30,766 bases of DNA from DASUFI01 sp036274635. Its GTDB lineage: Bacteria > Planctomycetota > B15-G4. The position numbers and the translations under genes were made by a program. The stretch lies in assembly GCA_036274635.1 (NCBI GenBank), contig DASUFI010000204.1:1-30766 (forward strand). Reading direction: 5' to 3'. The first letter of the stretch is position 1. Each line of letters begins with the position of its first letter. Under the pieces are notes generated by a model. The model ran no database searches and was not told the origin of the DNA. It saw nothing but the letters and a program-made list of their open reading frames with translations. Positions 1 through 6,864 of this stretch are shown piece by piece.

Positions 1-405
1 GAGCGCCTGAACGAGGAGATCCCCGCGGTGCTCCAGGCCACGGGCTGGTTCCGCTCGGTCGAGCCGGCCAAGGAGGGCGAGCAAGGCGACCTGCAGCTCG
101 ACCTCGTGCTGCAGTCGAGCGGCAACGACATGATCATGGTCGCGTCGGGCTGTCTGCTGTTCATCATCCCCACCTGGCGCACGGTCAGCTTCGATCTCAC
201 CGCGGAGGTGCGCGCCAAGGACGGCCGATGGAAGCGCTACGAGTACGTGGACGAGGCGCGCGACATCTACTGGCTGCCCTTCGTGCTGGGCATGTCCTTC
301 GCGCCCTGGGGCCAGGTGTATCCGGAGCTGCGCGAGAACATGGTGCGCACGCTGGTGCTCGACCTGCACGCGGACGGCTTCCTCGCGCGTCCCGCGGCGC
401 CCTGA
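1..405 (+). CDS. Hypothetical envelope protein, 3' part only
   Basis: The frame is open from the first base of the window, so the gene begins upstream and only its last 134 codons are visible. The visible part has a hydrophobic stretch (around SGCLLFIIPTWRTVSF), then a predicted beta-rich segment with alternating charged and aromatic residues, and a second apolar patch (WLPFVLGMSFAPWG). This resembles small lipoprotein or periplasmic proteins with a membrane-facing segment, but I do not recognise the family. It converges on the minus-strand methyltransferase gene, with only 7 bases between the two stop codons. An internal ATG at 128 or GTG at 28 could be miscalled as the start; the upstream in-frame codons (ERLNEEIPAV) look like ordinary coding sequence. 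Confidence 0.6.
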   Translation, partial: ERLNEEIPAVLQATGWFRSVEPAKEGEQGDLQLDLVLQSSGNDMIMVASGCLLFIIPTWRTVSFDLTAEVRAKDGRWKRYEYVDEARDIYWLPFVLGMSFAPWGQVYPELRENMVRTLVLDLHADGFLARPAAP

Positions 406-412
406 GCCGCGC

Positions 413-1234
413 TCAGCCGGCGTCCGCCGCGCGCCGGCGGCCCACGCGCAGGTGCAGCGGCCAGCGCGCGCGCCGCGGCCGGTCCGCTGCGCCCCAGGCA
501 GGCTCGAGCTCGCGCAGGCAGGGCTCCACCGGATCGCTGCCGCGCTCCTTCCGGAACGCCTGCACCGCGGACCACGTGCCGAGGTAGCCCGCCAGCGCCG
601 GCAGCGTGAGGTCGTGCTCCATCGCGAAGCCCGGGGCCGCCAGCTCGTCGTACGGAAAGGAGAGGCCGCGGTAGCCCTCGTCCACGAGGCGCCGCTCGGG
701 CGGCCAGTACGGGCCGACGACCTCGACGTAGAAGGCGCGCAGCCGCTCGTCGAGGCCGGGCTCGATGGCCAGCAGGCCGTAGCACCACAGCGCCACGACG
801 CCGCGCGGCGCGAGCGCGCGGGCCGCCTGCGCGTGGAAGGCGGGCAGCTCGAACCAGTGCGCCGACTGCGCCACCGTGAGCAGGTCCACGCTCGCGTCGG
901 GCAGGCCGCCGTCCTCGGCGCGCGCGACGCGGTACTCGATGTGCGCGTGCGGCGTGGCCTCGCGCAGCTGCTCCGCGCTGGCGTCCGTCGCGACGACGCG
1001 CTCGAAGCGCGCCGCCAGCGGCAGCGCCGCCTGCCCGTTGCCCGTGGCCGCGTCCCAGGCGAGACGCCGCGCGGGCGCCAGCGACGCCAGCCAGTCGAAG
1101 AGCGTCGCCGGGTAGCCCGGCCGGAACTCGGCGTACGCGGCGGAAGTCTGCGAGAAGTGGTCGCGAAAGGTCGTGGGCGCGGGTGACAGCCCGCGCGCGT
1201 CCGGCGCCGGCGCTGCGCCGGCCTCAGCCGGCAT
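413..1234 (-). CDS. Class I SAM-dependent methyltransferase
   Basis: The 273-residue protein looks like a UbiE/Methyltransf_11-type SAM methyltransferase of unknown substrate. After a Pro/Ala-rich leader of about 22 residues comes FRDHFSQTSAAYAEFRPGYP, typical of the start of this family. Motif I is WDAATGNGQAALPLA (around residues 60-74), the acidic residue after strand 2 is in VVATDASAEQL, and the post-motif segment is DLLTVAQSAHWFE. The C-terminus (ELEPAWG....RRARWPLHLRVGR) is the usual ending of this subfamily. The ATG overlaps the end of the upstream VOC gene by 11 bases, so the two are probably co-transcribed. There is no other good start between that ATG and the conserved domain. Family assignment is firm; the substrate cannot be read from the sequence. 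Confidence 0.85.
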   Translation of the reverse strand: MPAEAGAAPAPDARGLSPAPTTFRDHFSQTSAAYAEFRPGYPATLFDWLASLAPARRLAWDAATGNGQAALPLAARFERVVATDASAEQLREATPHAHIEYRVARAEDGGLPDASVDLLTVAQSAHWFELPAFHAQAARALAPRGVVALWCYGLLAIEPGLDERLRAFYVEVVGPYWPPERRLVDEGYRGLSFPYDELAAPGFAMEHDLTLPALAGYLGTWSAVQAFRKERGSDPVEPCLRELEPAWGAADRPRRARWPLHLRVGRRRAADAG

Positions 1235-1685
1235 GCGCCTTGCTGGCCCGCTGCGCCATCTCCTCGGGTGACACGTCCTCGATGTGCGTCGCGATCCACC
1301 AATGGTGCCCGAACGGATCCTCGAGGCCCCCGGTGCGATCCCCGTAGAACTGGTCCGCCACGGGGCGCTTGATCTTCGCGCCCGCGTCGACGGCGCGCTT
1401 CACCGTCGCGTCGACGTCCGTGACGTACAGCAGCAGCGAGACGGGCGAGCCGTTGTAGTGGCGCGGACCCTGAGCGCCCATCTCCGGGTGCTCGTCGGCG
1501 AGCATGATGGCCGAGTCGCCGATGCGCAGCTCGGCGTGGCCGATGCGCCCGCCCGGCGCGGGCATGCGCATCGTCTCGGTCGCACCGAAGGCGCGCTTGT
1601 AGAAGTCGATGGCCCGCGCGGCGCCGTCCACGATGAGGTAGGGCGTGAGGGTGTGGTAGCCCTCGGGGATCGGCTTGACGGGCAT
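1224..1685 (-). CDS. VOC-family protein, PhnB/glyoxalase-like
   Basis: This 153-residue protein belongs to the PhnB-type branch of the vicinal-oxygen-chelate superfamily. It has the hallmark N-terminus (GYHTLTPYLIVDGAARAIDFYKRAFGA), then GHAELRIGDSAIMLADEHPE, and a C-terminal DPFGHHWWIATHIEDVSPEE. Members fold as paired beta-alpha-beta-beta-beta units; many have unknown substrates or act as resistance or demethylase-like proteins, so no reaction is assigned. A ribosome-binding site (GAGGA) lies 9 bases before the ATG, and a -10-like TAGGCT occurs on the minus strand at 1722-1717. It is the first gene of a two-gene unit with the overlapping methyltransferase. Confidence 0.88.
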   Translation of the reverse strand: MPVKPIPEGYHTLTPYLIVDGAARAIDFYKRAFGATETMRMPAPGGRIGHAELRIGDSAIMLADEHPEMGAQGPRHYNGSPVSLLLYVTDVDATVKRAVDAGAKIKRPVADQFYGDRTGGLEDPFGHHWWIATHIEDVSPEEMAQRASKAHAG

Positions 1686-1716
1686 GGCGATTGCTCCTCG
1701 CGGGATCGAGGGACGC

Positions 1717-1722
1717 AGCCTA
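1717..1722 (-). promoter_or_regulatory. -10-like element upstream of the VOC gene
   Basis: The minus strand reads TAGGCT here, about 32 bases before the ATG at 1685. This leaves a short leader that contains the GAGGA ribosome-binding site. No convincing -35 element is visible. Confidence 0.3.
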
Positions 1723-1759
1723 GCACTGCCCTGCGCAGCGCGATGTCGCGGCGGCGCGC

Positions 1760-2218
1760 TCAGCGCGCGGGCGTGAAGTCCTGGTTCCCGAACCAGCCGG
1801 GCTGCGGCCGGCGCACGACGTTGAAGCCGTGGTCGCTGGCCTGATGGCAGTTGTTACATCCCGCCGTCAAGGCGTCGAAGGATTGCTCGAAGGCCGCGGG
1901 GTCCTGCTGATCGATGGCGGCGCGCAGGCTCGCGAGCGGCGGCTCCATCATGACCGGCACGAGTCCGGCGGGCGGCAGCGGCAGGCCGGGCTGCTCGCCG
2001 TGGAAGGCGACCACGTCGTCGAAGCCCTCGCGCAGCTCGTCCAGCTCGTAGGCGGCCAGCGGCCAGTTGTGCGCCTCGCCCGCGTACCACAGCTTGGCGT
2101 GCCGCATTTGCGTGAGCGTCATGAGCTCGCCGAGGCCGGACTGGCGCGGTGCGGCGCAGGTCGGCAGAAGGGCAAGGGGCAGCGCGAGAAGGGCGAGCAG
2201 CCGGCGTCCGTGTGTCAT
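1760..2218 (-). CDS. Haem-motif (cytochrome c-like) lipoprotein
   Basis: This 152-residue protein is predicted to be an exported lipoprotein. It has a basic N-terminus, a Leu/Ala-rich hydrophobic core and a lipobox ending at Cys21 (LLPTC). A single CNNCH motif (Cys121, Cys124, His125) near the C-terminus is the classical c-type haem attachment site. The helical middle part contains MRHAKLWYAGEAHNWPLAAYELDEL, which resembles small cytochrome c'-like helical bundles. An axial or electron-transfer role is inferred from the motif only. No other electron-transport gene is adjacent. The ATG has no ribosome-binding site; TACGAT lies 6 bases upstream (2230-2225), suggesting a leaderless transcript. 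The start overlaps nothing intact, but the promoter lies inside the remnant of an upstream methyltransferase gene. Confidence 0.75.
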   Translation of the reverse strand: MTHGRRLLALLALPLALLPTCAAPRQSGLGELMTLTQMRHAKLWYAGEAHNWPLAAYELDELREGFDDVVAFHGEQPGLPLPPAGLVPVMMEPPLASLRAAIDQQDPAAFEQSFDALTAGCNNCHQASDHGFNVVRRPQPGWFGNQDFTPAR

Positions 2219-2224
2219 CGCCGC

Positions 2225-2230
2225 ATCGTA
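2225..2230 (-). promoter_or_regulatory. -10-like TACGAT, likely leaderless promoter
   Basis: The minus strand reads TACGAT, 6 bases and ATG (start at 2218). Transcription would begin at or next to the start codon, and no Shine-Dalgarno sequence is present. It is one of six similar arrangements in the window. Confidence 0.45.
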
Positions 2231-2428
2231 CGCGCGCGTGGCGCCCGTCGCCGCAGGGCACGTCGAGGGCGCTCGCGCCAGCGCTGAGGCCGAGCTCGCG
2301 CAGCAGGTAGCCCGCTTCCGCGCGCGTCAGGTCGGGCGGCACGACCGCGCGCCACAGGTCAGCGCGAGGCCGTGGAAGAAGCTGCGGTACCAGTCGGCGT
2401 GCGCGGCGAGGCCGGCCGCGTCGCTCAT
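2231..2428 (-). pseudogene. N-terminal remnant of a SAM methyltransferase
   Basis: From an ATG at 2428 the frame reads MSDAAGLAAHADWYRSFFHG then LAL. At about 2360 the homology moves to another frame: DLWRAVVPPDLTRAEAGYLL, then RELGLSAGASALDVPCGDGRHA. Together these form the start of a class I methyltransferase up to SAM motif I (LDVPCGDGRHA). One base appears to be missing between the two parts (GCGCT-GACCTG where GCGCTC-GACCTG is expected). Homology stops directly after motif I, where the promoter and start of the haem-motif lipoprotein gene begin; the remaining roughly two-thirds of the gene is absent. The ATG overlaps the stop of the preceding small gene as ATGA. The two-frame continuity was read directly; the family assignment rests on these motifs. 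Confidence 0.65.
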
Positions 2429-2577
2429 CCGCCACGCTTGAAGAACTGCACCGCGCGCTCGTGCTTCTGCGCCGCCGCGCGCGTGGCGAAGGTGCCGAGG
2501 TTGCGGCGCTTGCCGGTGCGGGGGTTGCGCTTGCGCGAGTAGAGCCGGTAGCGGCCGTTGGAGAGCTTGCGGATCAT
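2425..2577 (-). CDS. Small basic conserved protein (KLSNG..LYSRK type)
   Basis: A 50-residue protein, very rich in Arg and Lys, reads MIRKLSNGRYRLYSRKRNPR, then TGKRRNLGTF and AAAQKHERAVQFF. This pattern occurs in small conserved bacterial proteins often found beside stress-related genes; I know no assigned function. Its beta-strand-like first half (NGRYRLYSRK...GKRRNLGTF) resembles the start of an AP2-like or integrase-arm DNA-binding fold, so nucleic-acid binding is plausible but inferred. The ATG overlaps the stop codon of the upstream transporter gene, and its own stop overlaps the ATG of the methyltransferase remnant. Both are 4-base ATGA junctions, indicating translational coupling. Confidence 0.75.
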   Translation of the reverse strand: MIRKLSNGRYRLYSRKRNPRTGKRRNLGTFATRAAAQKHERAVQFFKRGG

Positions 2578-3275
2578 GGCGTCACCTCCGTTCCGAACAG
2601 CCGGCCCACGCCGGCCGTGAGCGCCATGGCTAGCGCGCCCCAGAAGGCGACGCGCAGCGTGCCGCGCAGCACGTGCGCCCCGCCCGCGCGGGCGGCGACG
2701 GCGCCGAGTAGCGCGAGGAATGCCAGCGACGCGCCGGCGACCTGCCACGGAAGCCGCGCCTCGCGCGCCAGCGCCGCCGCCAGCAGTGGCAGCGCGGCGC
2801 CCATCGCGAAGCTGGCCGCCGAGGACAGCGCCGCCTGCACCGGCCGGGCGGCGGCCGTCTCCGTGATCCCCAGCTCGTCGCGCGCATGGGCGCCCAGCGG
2901 GTCGAAGGCCATGAGCTGATCGGCCACCTTGTGCGCCAGCTCGGGCTCGAGGCCGCGCTGCACGTAGATGCCGGCGAGCTCGGCGTGCTCGCTCGCCGGC
3001 TCGGTGGCCAGCTCCTTGCGCTCGCGGTCGAGGTCGGCGCGCTCGGTGTCGGCCTGCGAGCTGACCGAGACGTACTCGCCCGCGGCCATGGAGGCGGCTC
3101 CCGCCACGAGGCCCGCCACACCCGCCACGAGCACGTCGCCTCGCGACGCGCCCGCCGAGGCCACCCCCACCACGAGGCTGGCCGTGGACACGACGCCGTC
3201 GTTGGCGCCCAGGACCGCGGCGCGCAGCCAGCCGATGCGCTGCGTGCGATGGCGCTCGAGATGGCGCGCGCTCAC
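2574..3275 (-). CDS. VIT1/CCC1-family membrane transporter
   Basis: A 233-residue protein of the VIT1/CCC1 (DUF125) family; characterised members move Fe2+ or Mn2+ across membranes. The signature HRTQRIGWLRAAVLGANDGV, then VSTASLVVGVA, begins at about residue 9. A second hydrophobic region follows (LVAGVAGLVAGAASMAAGEYVSVSSQADTE), then a charged loop of about 70 residues (DLDRERKEL....AHKVADQLMAFDPLGAHARDELG). Three C-terminal membrane segments complete the five-segment layout of the family. The GTG start at 3275 sits inside a GTGA overlap with the stop of the truncated DUF1905 gene. Start choice is supported because homology begins a few codons after it. It heads the coupled set with the small basic protein. 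Confidence 0.87.
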   Translation of the reverse strand: MSARHLERHRTQRIGWLRAAVLGANDGVVSTASLVVGVASAGASRGDVLVAGVAGLVAGAASMAAGEYVSVSSQADTERADLDRERKELATEPASEHAELAGIYVQRGLEPELAHKVADQLMAFDPLGAHARDELGITETAAARPVQAALSSAASFAMGAALPLLAAALAREARLPWQVAGASLAFLALLGAVAARAGGAHVLRGTLRVAFWGALAMALTAGVGRLFGTEVTP

Positions 3276-3412
3276 GAGCGTCTCACGCGGTGGCCGCGGC
3301 GGCCGCGCCACAGCGCGCGCGCGGGCAGGCCCCAGCGCTGCACCGGATCGAAGGGCACCGGCACGGCCGCACCCTTGTGGCCCTCGAGGATGATTCCGCG
3401 GAACTGGTCCAT
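3272..3412 (-). pseudogene. Truncated DUF1905-type protein
   Basis: The first 43 codons encode MDQFRGIILEGHKGAAVPVP, then FDPVQRWGLPARALWRGRRG and HRV. This matches the N-terminal half of DUF1905-type small proteins, in which HRV is normally followed by a short Gly-rich turn (RGTLNG-like) and about 45 more residues. Here the frame ends three codons later, and the TGA overlaps the GTG of the transporter gene. A good ribosome-binding site (GGAGA) precedes the ATG, so the short product may still be made and may now serve mainly as a translational leader for the transporter. The 3' half seems to have been deleted up to the neighbour's start codon. Confidence 0.6.
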
Positions 3413-3506
3413 CAGCGCCTCTCCGTGGCGGGCGGCGCAACAGGATACGCCAAGCTTCGCGCCGCGATCCGCTACGCTGGCCGGCCCCGCCGACGGAGGA
3501 CACGCC

Positions 3507-4385
3507 ATGCGTCGCCGCGAGTTCCTGGCTGTTGCCGGCGCGTCGCTCGGCGCGGCCGCGAGCCTCGCCGTCGCGGCGCCGCGCGCGCGCGCCGCGGCCC
3601 GGCCGCAGGACGCCGCGCCCGCGCGCCTCAAGGGCCGCATCCACCACTCCGTCTGCCGCTGGTGCTACGGCGGCATCCCGCTGGACGAGTTGTGCGTGCA
3701 GGCCAAGGCCATGGGCATCGGCTCCATCGAGATCCTCGACGAGCCCGACTGGGCCGTGGTGCAGAAGCACGGCCTCACCTGCGCGATGGCCAACGGCCCG
3801 GGCTCCATCCCCGACGGCTGGAACCGCGCCGAGCACCACGACGCCCTCGTGCGCCGCTCCGAGGAGCTGCTGCCCAGGCTCGCCGCCGCGGGCCTGCCCA
3901 GCATGATCGTCTTCTCCGGCAACCGTGCCGGCCAGCCCGAGGCCGAGGGCGTGCGCCAGTGCATCGCCGGCCTGCGCCGCATCGCGCCGCTGGCCGAGAA
4001 GCTGGGTGTGAACGTGCAGCTCGAGATCCTCAACAGCAAGGTCGACCACGGCGACTACGACTTCGACCACATGCGCTACGGCGCGGACGTGATCGAAGGC
4101 GTGGGCTCGCCGCGCGTGAAGATCCTGTACGACATCTATCACGCGCAGATCATGGAGGGCGACGTCATCGCCACGATCCGCGCGCACAAGGACCGCATCG
4201 GCCACTTCCACACCGGCGGCGTGCCGGGCCGGCACGAGATCGACGCGACGCAGGAGCTGAACTACACGGCGGTGTGCCGCGCGATCGCGGAGACGGGCTT
4301 CACCGGCTTCGTGGCGCAGGAGTTCGTGCCGACGCGCGATCCGCTGACGTCGCTGCGGGAGGCGATCGCGATCTGCGACGTGTGA
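3507..4385 (+). CDS. Hydroxypyruvate isomerase-like TIM-barrel protein, Tat-exported
   Basis: A 292-residue sugar-phosphate-isomerase/epimerase-family protein (xylose-isomerase-like TIM barrel), closest in motifs to hydroxypyruvate isomerase. A Tat signal (RRREFLAVAGASLGAAASLA, Ala-rich cleavage region) occupies the first 33 residues or so. Candidate metal or catalytic residues are Glu173 (QLEILNSKVDH), Asp209/His212 (ILYDIYHAQ), His235 (HFHTGGVPGRHE) and Glu272 (VAQEFVPTRDP). Export is unusual for hydroxypyruvate isomerase proper, so the true substrate may be an extracytoplasmic sugar or keto-acid. GGAGGA lies 6 bases before the ATG, and TACGCT (3473-3478) is a likely -10 element. It is transcribed divergently from the VIT1 set and converges on the next gene. 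Confidence 0.88.
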   Translation: MRRREFLAVAGASLGAAASLAVAAPRARAAARPQDAAPARLKGRIHHSVCRWCYGGIPLDELCVQAKAMGIGSIEILDEPDWAVVQKHGLTCAMANGPGSIPDGWNRAEHHDALVRRSEELLPRLAAAGLPSMIVFSGNRAGQPEAEGVRQCIAGLRRIAPLAEKLGVNVQLEILNSKVDHGDYDFDHMRYGADVIEGVGSPRVKILYDIYHAQIMEGDVIATIRAHKDRIGHFHTGGVPGRHEIDATQELNYTAVCRAIAETGFTGFVAQEFVPTRDPLTSLREAIAICDV

Positions 4386-4395
4386 GGGCGCGCGG

Positions 4396-4920
4396 TCAGC
4401 CCGGGAACTCCAGCTCGAGCGTGCCCTTCGGCACGAGGGCCTGCCACTTCACCTGCAACTCGCGCAGCCGCCCTACCGTCTCGCCCAGCCCCACGACGGT
4501 CAGGTTGCCGGGCACCGGCAGCCCGACGCCCGCGTACGCCGCCACCAGCTGCGCATGCTGCGCCGCGTCGTCCAGGTCCGGCCGGTATCCGCCCGCGGCC
4601 GCCGCGAGCGCCTCGGCGATGAGCAGCTCGCGCTGATCCGGCCCGAAGCCCGCGTACTTGTCCTTGCCGCCGAGGCGGTTGGCTTCCTCGGTGATGCGCG
4701 CGGGCGCGACGCCGCGGTTCACGCGGCCCCAGAAGCCCTCGCGCACGCCGAAGTCGCGCTCGACCACGACGTGCACCAGGTCGTGCGGCAGGCCCTCACC
4801 GTAGCTCGCGAACTCCCAGGAGGTCTCGCTGCCGTCCGAGCGGCGCACGTACACGCGGTCGCGCTCGCCGACCGTCCGCACGAAGCGCGCGCGCAGCGGC
4901 GGACGGTCGGGGGCGCCCAC
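4396..4920 (-). CDS. Conserved protein of unknown function
   Basis: A 174-residue cytoplasmic protein with no signal peptide or membrane segment. Conspicuous motifs are ARFVRTVGERDRVYVRRSDG, then SETSWEFASYGEGLPHDLVH, and later EEANRLGGKDKYAGFGPDQR with ELLIAEALAAA. The HDLVH motif in the middle is reminiscent of metal-binding or neutral-protease-like helices, but the rest does not identify a known enzyme, so no function is assigned. It starts at a GTG 12 bases after the stop of the upstream membrane-protein gene, so the two are probably co-transcribed. It converges on the isomerase-like gene with a 10-base gap. Confidence 0.7.
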   Translation of the reverse strand: MGAPDRPPLRARFVRTVGERDRVYVRRSDGSETSWEFASYGEGLPHDLVHVVVERDFGVREGFWGRVNRGVAPARITEEANRLGGKDKYAGFGPDQRELLIAEALAAAAGGYRPDLDDAAQHAQLVAAYAGVGLPVPGNLTVVGLGETVGRLRELQVKWQALVPKGTLELEFPG

Positions 4921-4932
4921 GGGACGGCACGC

Positions 4933-5487
4933 TCAGCGCGGCCAGAGCCAGCCGAAGGCGCCCGCGGTGACGAGCGCGTAGGCCAGCCCGTCGATCACGA
5001 ACTTGAAGGTGGTCTTGCTGGGCGTGCCCTTCCAGATGCTGTTGGGCATCTCGCCGATGCCGTAGGCCATCCAGGCGACGGCGCCCGTGATCTGGAAGAC
5101 GTGCAGGTAGCTCGAGCCCGGCGGCAGCGCGTGCCAGGCGACGTAGCCGGTGATCGCGCCGACGATGAGCGAGAAGAGGAACCAGTTGACCAGCGCCTTG
5201 CCGATCTTCGGCACGCCCGTGGGCATCAAGGTCACGAGCGCGATGGGGCCCTGCTGGTACTTGGCCAGCATCTCGGGCGAGCCCATGTCCTTCATGCTGC
5301 CGCAGGCGGGCATCATGTACTCGCCGGCCGGCGTGCCGCGCAGCGCGTCGGCGACGCGCGCCTCGTTGGGCAGCGGCTGCTTGTCGCCCTTGTGCACGGG
5401 CAGCGCCATGTGGATGACCGAGCTGACCAGGAAGACCAGCACGGCCGCGACGACGATCGGCATCCAGAGCTGAGACAGGAAGTCCAT
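4933..5487 (-). CDS. Conserved four-helix membrane protein
   Basis: A 184-residue protein. The N-terminus (MDFLSQLWMPIVVAAVLVFLVSS, split here as MDFLSQLWMP / IVVAAVLVFLVSS) forms the first membrane helix. A soluble loop with PLPNEARVADALR and MMPACGSMKDMGSPEMLAKY follows, and then three more hydrophobic segments (NWFLFSLIVGAITGYVA, VFQITGAVAWMAYGI, and a C-terminal ALVTAGAFGWLWP). The combination of N-terminal helix, LPNE motif and MKDMGSPEM motif is conserved in an uncharacterised bacterial membrane-protein family; no function is known to me. The MKDM/SPEM loop with a nearby Cys could bind metal, but that is speculative. CGGAG precedes the ATG at normal spacing. Confidence 0.78.
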   Translation of the reverse strand: MDFLSQLWMPIVVAAVLVFLVSSVIHMALPVHKGDKQPLPNEARVADALRGTPAGEYMMPACGSMKDMGSPEMLAKYQQGPIALVTLMPTGVPKIGKALVNWFLFSLIVGAITGYVAWHALPPGSSYLHVFQITGAVAWMAYGIGEMPNSIWKGTPSKTTFKFVIDGLAYALVTAGAFGWLWPR

Positions 5488-5576
5488 GCGTGGATCTCCG
5501 GGGGGTCTCCCTAGTCCGCCGCGGGTCCCGTCCCGCGGCCGGCGGTGCCGCGAGTGTAGCGGAGGCGCGGGCGGTC

Positions 5577-6386
5577 TCAGCCCACGAGCACGGAAAGCAT
5601 GGAGATCGAGCCCAGCACGACCTTGTCGGTCAGCAAGGCCACGGATTCGCCCTGCCGCCGCAGCGCATCGACGTACAGCAAGGGCAGGAAGTGCTCCGCG
5701 CTGGGAATGGCCAGCTCCGACTCCGGCCCCAGCTCGCGCGGCCGCGCCAGCGCCGCGCCGCCGCCTGCGACGATCGCCGCCCGGACGCGCTCGTGGAAGC
5801 GCCGCGCCCAGTCGAAGCCCGCGGGCAGGTTCCACTGCAGCAGCGCGAGGTTGTGCACGACGTTGCCGCTGCCCAGCACGAGCACGCCCTCGTCGCGCAG
5901 CGGCAGCAGCGCGCGGCCCAGGTCCGCGTGCTGCTCGGGCGTGCGGCCGCGGTCGAGCGAGAGCTGCACCACGGGCACGTCCGCCTCCGGGTACATCGCG
6001 CGCAGCACGGACCACGCGCCGTGGTCGAGGCCGCGCGTGTCGTCCAGCGTCACCTCGCCGCCCAGCAGCTCCGCGACGCGCGCCGCGAGCGTCGGCGCGC
6101 CGGGCGCGGGGTACTGCACCGCGGACAGCTCGGGCGGGAAGCCGCGGAAGTCGTGGATGGTCGCGGGCGCGGCGCCGCTGGTCAGCACCGGTCCCTGCGT
6201 CTCCCAGTGCGCCGAGACGCACAGCACCGCCGCGGGCCAGGGCAGCTGGCTGCCCAGCTTCGCCCAGGCGCGGTGGAACTCGTTGTCCTCGAGGGCGTTC
6301 AGCGGCGAGCCGTGGCCGACGAAGAGCGCCGGCATGCGCGTGGTCGCGGCCGCGGGCGTGGAGGCGAGCGAGCGGTACTGGGCCAT
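5577..6386 (-). CDS. ygiD: YgiD-type DODA extradiol ring-cleavage dioxygenase
   Basis: A 269-residue member of the class III extradiol dioxygenase family (LigB/DODA type). The E. coli relative YgiD opens the ring of 4,5-dihydroxyphenylalanine. Conserved histidines are visible at His25 (LFVGHGSPLNALEDN), His60 (LCVSAHWET), His122 (LDHGAWSVLRAMYPEADVP), His178 (GSGNVVHNL) and His232 (SAEHFLPLL). The first two and a later His are the metal ligands in characterised members. Length and motif order fit the full family. Met18 (MPALFVGHGSP) is an alternative start nearer the conserved domain. Only 3 bases separate it from the stop of the upstream VOC gene, so they form an operon, possibly for an aromatic-compound oxidation step. 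Confidence 0.88.
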   Translation of the reverse strand: MAQYRSLASTPAAATTRMPALFVGHGSPLNALEDNEFHRAWAKLGSQLPWPAAVLCVSAHWETQGPVLTSGAAPATIHDFRGFPPELSAVQYPAPGAPTLAARVAELLGGEVTLDDTRGLDHGAWSVLRAMYPEADVPVVQLSLDRGRTPEQHADLGRALLPLRDEGVLVLGSGNVVHNLALLQWNLPAGFDWARRFHERVRAAIVAGGGAALARPRELGPESELAIPSAEHFLPLLYVDALRRQGESVALLTDKVVLGSISMLSVLVG

Positions 6387-6389
6387 GTC

Positions 6390-6755
6390 TCAGGCGCCCG
6401 GCGCGCACAGCTCCAGGTCGTGCCCGTCGGGATCGCTGAAGTACAGCGCGGTGGCCGGCATCCAGTCGTGATGCACGGGCCCCTCCAGCCTGACACCCGC
6501 CGCCCGCAGCGCGCGCGCCGCCGGCTCGATGTCGGCCGTTGCGACGGTGAAGGCGAAGTGCTGCGTCGGCCAGCTGCCCTTGTCCTCGCGCAGCACGAGC
6601 ATGCCGGCCTCGCCGCCGGCTCGGAGGAAGGTCATGCGCCGCTGCTCGTCGCGCAGGCCGGGCTGCAGGCCCAGCGTGCCCTGGTAGAAGGCCTCGGCGC
6701 GCTCGAGGTCCTTGACGCGGATGGCCACTTCATACACGCCGCGGATGCCCAGCAT
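6390..6755 (-). CDS. VOC-family glyoxalase/dioxygenase-like protein
   Basis: A 121-residue single-module-length VOC protein. It begins GIRGVYEVAIRVKDLERAEA with FYQGTLGLQPG, typical of glyoxalase I and extradiol dioxygenase-like modules. It ends TALYFSDPDGHDLELCAPGA, where the Glu in LELC is the usual C-terminal metal ligand. An internal HFAFTVATADIEPAARALRAAGV supplies the other half of the fold and a candidate His ligand. A GGAGA ribosome-binding site precedes the ATG, and TACAAC on the minus strand at 6784-6779 is a plausible -10. It is the leading gene of a two-gene operon with the YgiD-type dioxygenase; a shared role in aromatic or dicarbonyl metabolism is inferred from context only. Confidence 0.87.
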   Translation of the reverse strand: MLGIRGVYEVAIRVKDLERAEAFYQGTLGLQPGLRDEQRRMTFLRAGGEAGMLVLREDKGSWPTQHFAFTVATADIEPAARALRAAGVRLEGPVHHDWMPATALYFSDPDGHDLELCAPGA

Positions 6756-6799
6756 CGCCGTCTCCGGTGAGAGGCCCGGTTGTAGCGCATCGGACCGGT

Positions 6800-6819
6800 G
6801 CCGCGCATGCCGGCGCGGC
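6800..6819 (-). terminator. Short GC hairpin after the Lys-rich gene
   Basis: GCCGCGC and GCGCGGC form a perfect 7-base stem with a 6-base loop in the gap between the Lys-rich gene (stop at 6865) and the VOC promoter. No U-tract follows on the minus strand, so terminator function is only suggested by position. Confidence 0.3.
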
Positions 6820-6864
6820 GTCGGGCGCGTGTCGCCGCGCGCCTCCGCCCGCCGCCTGCTCGCC

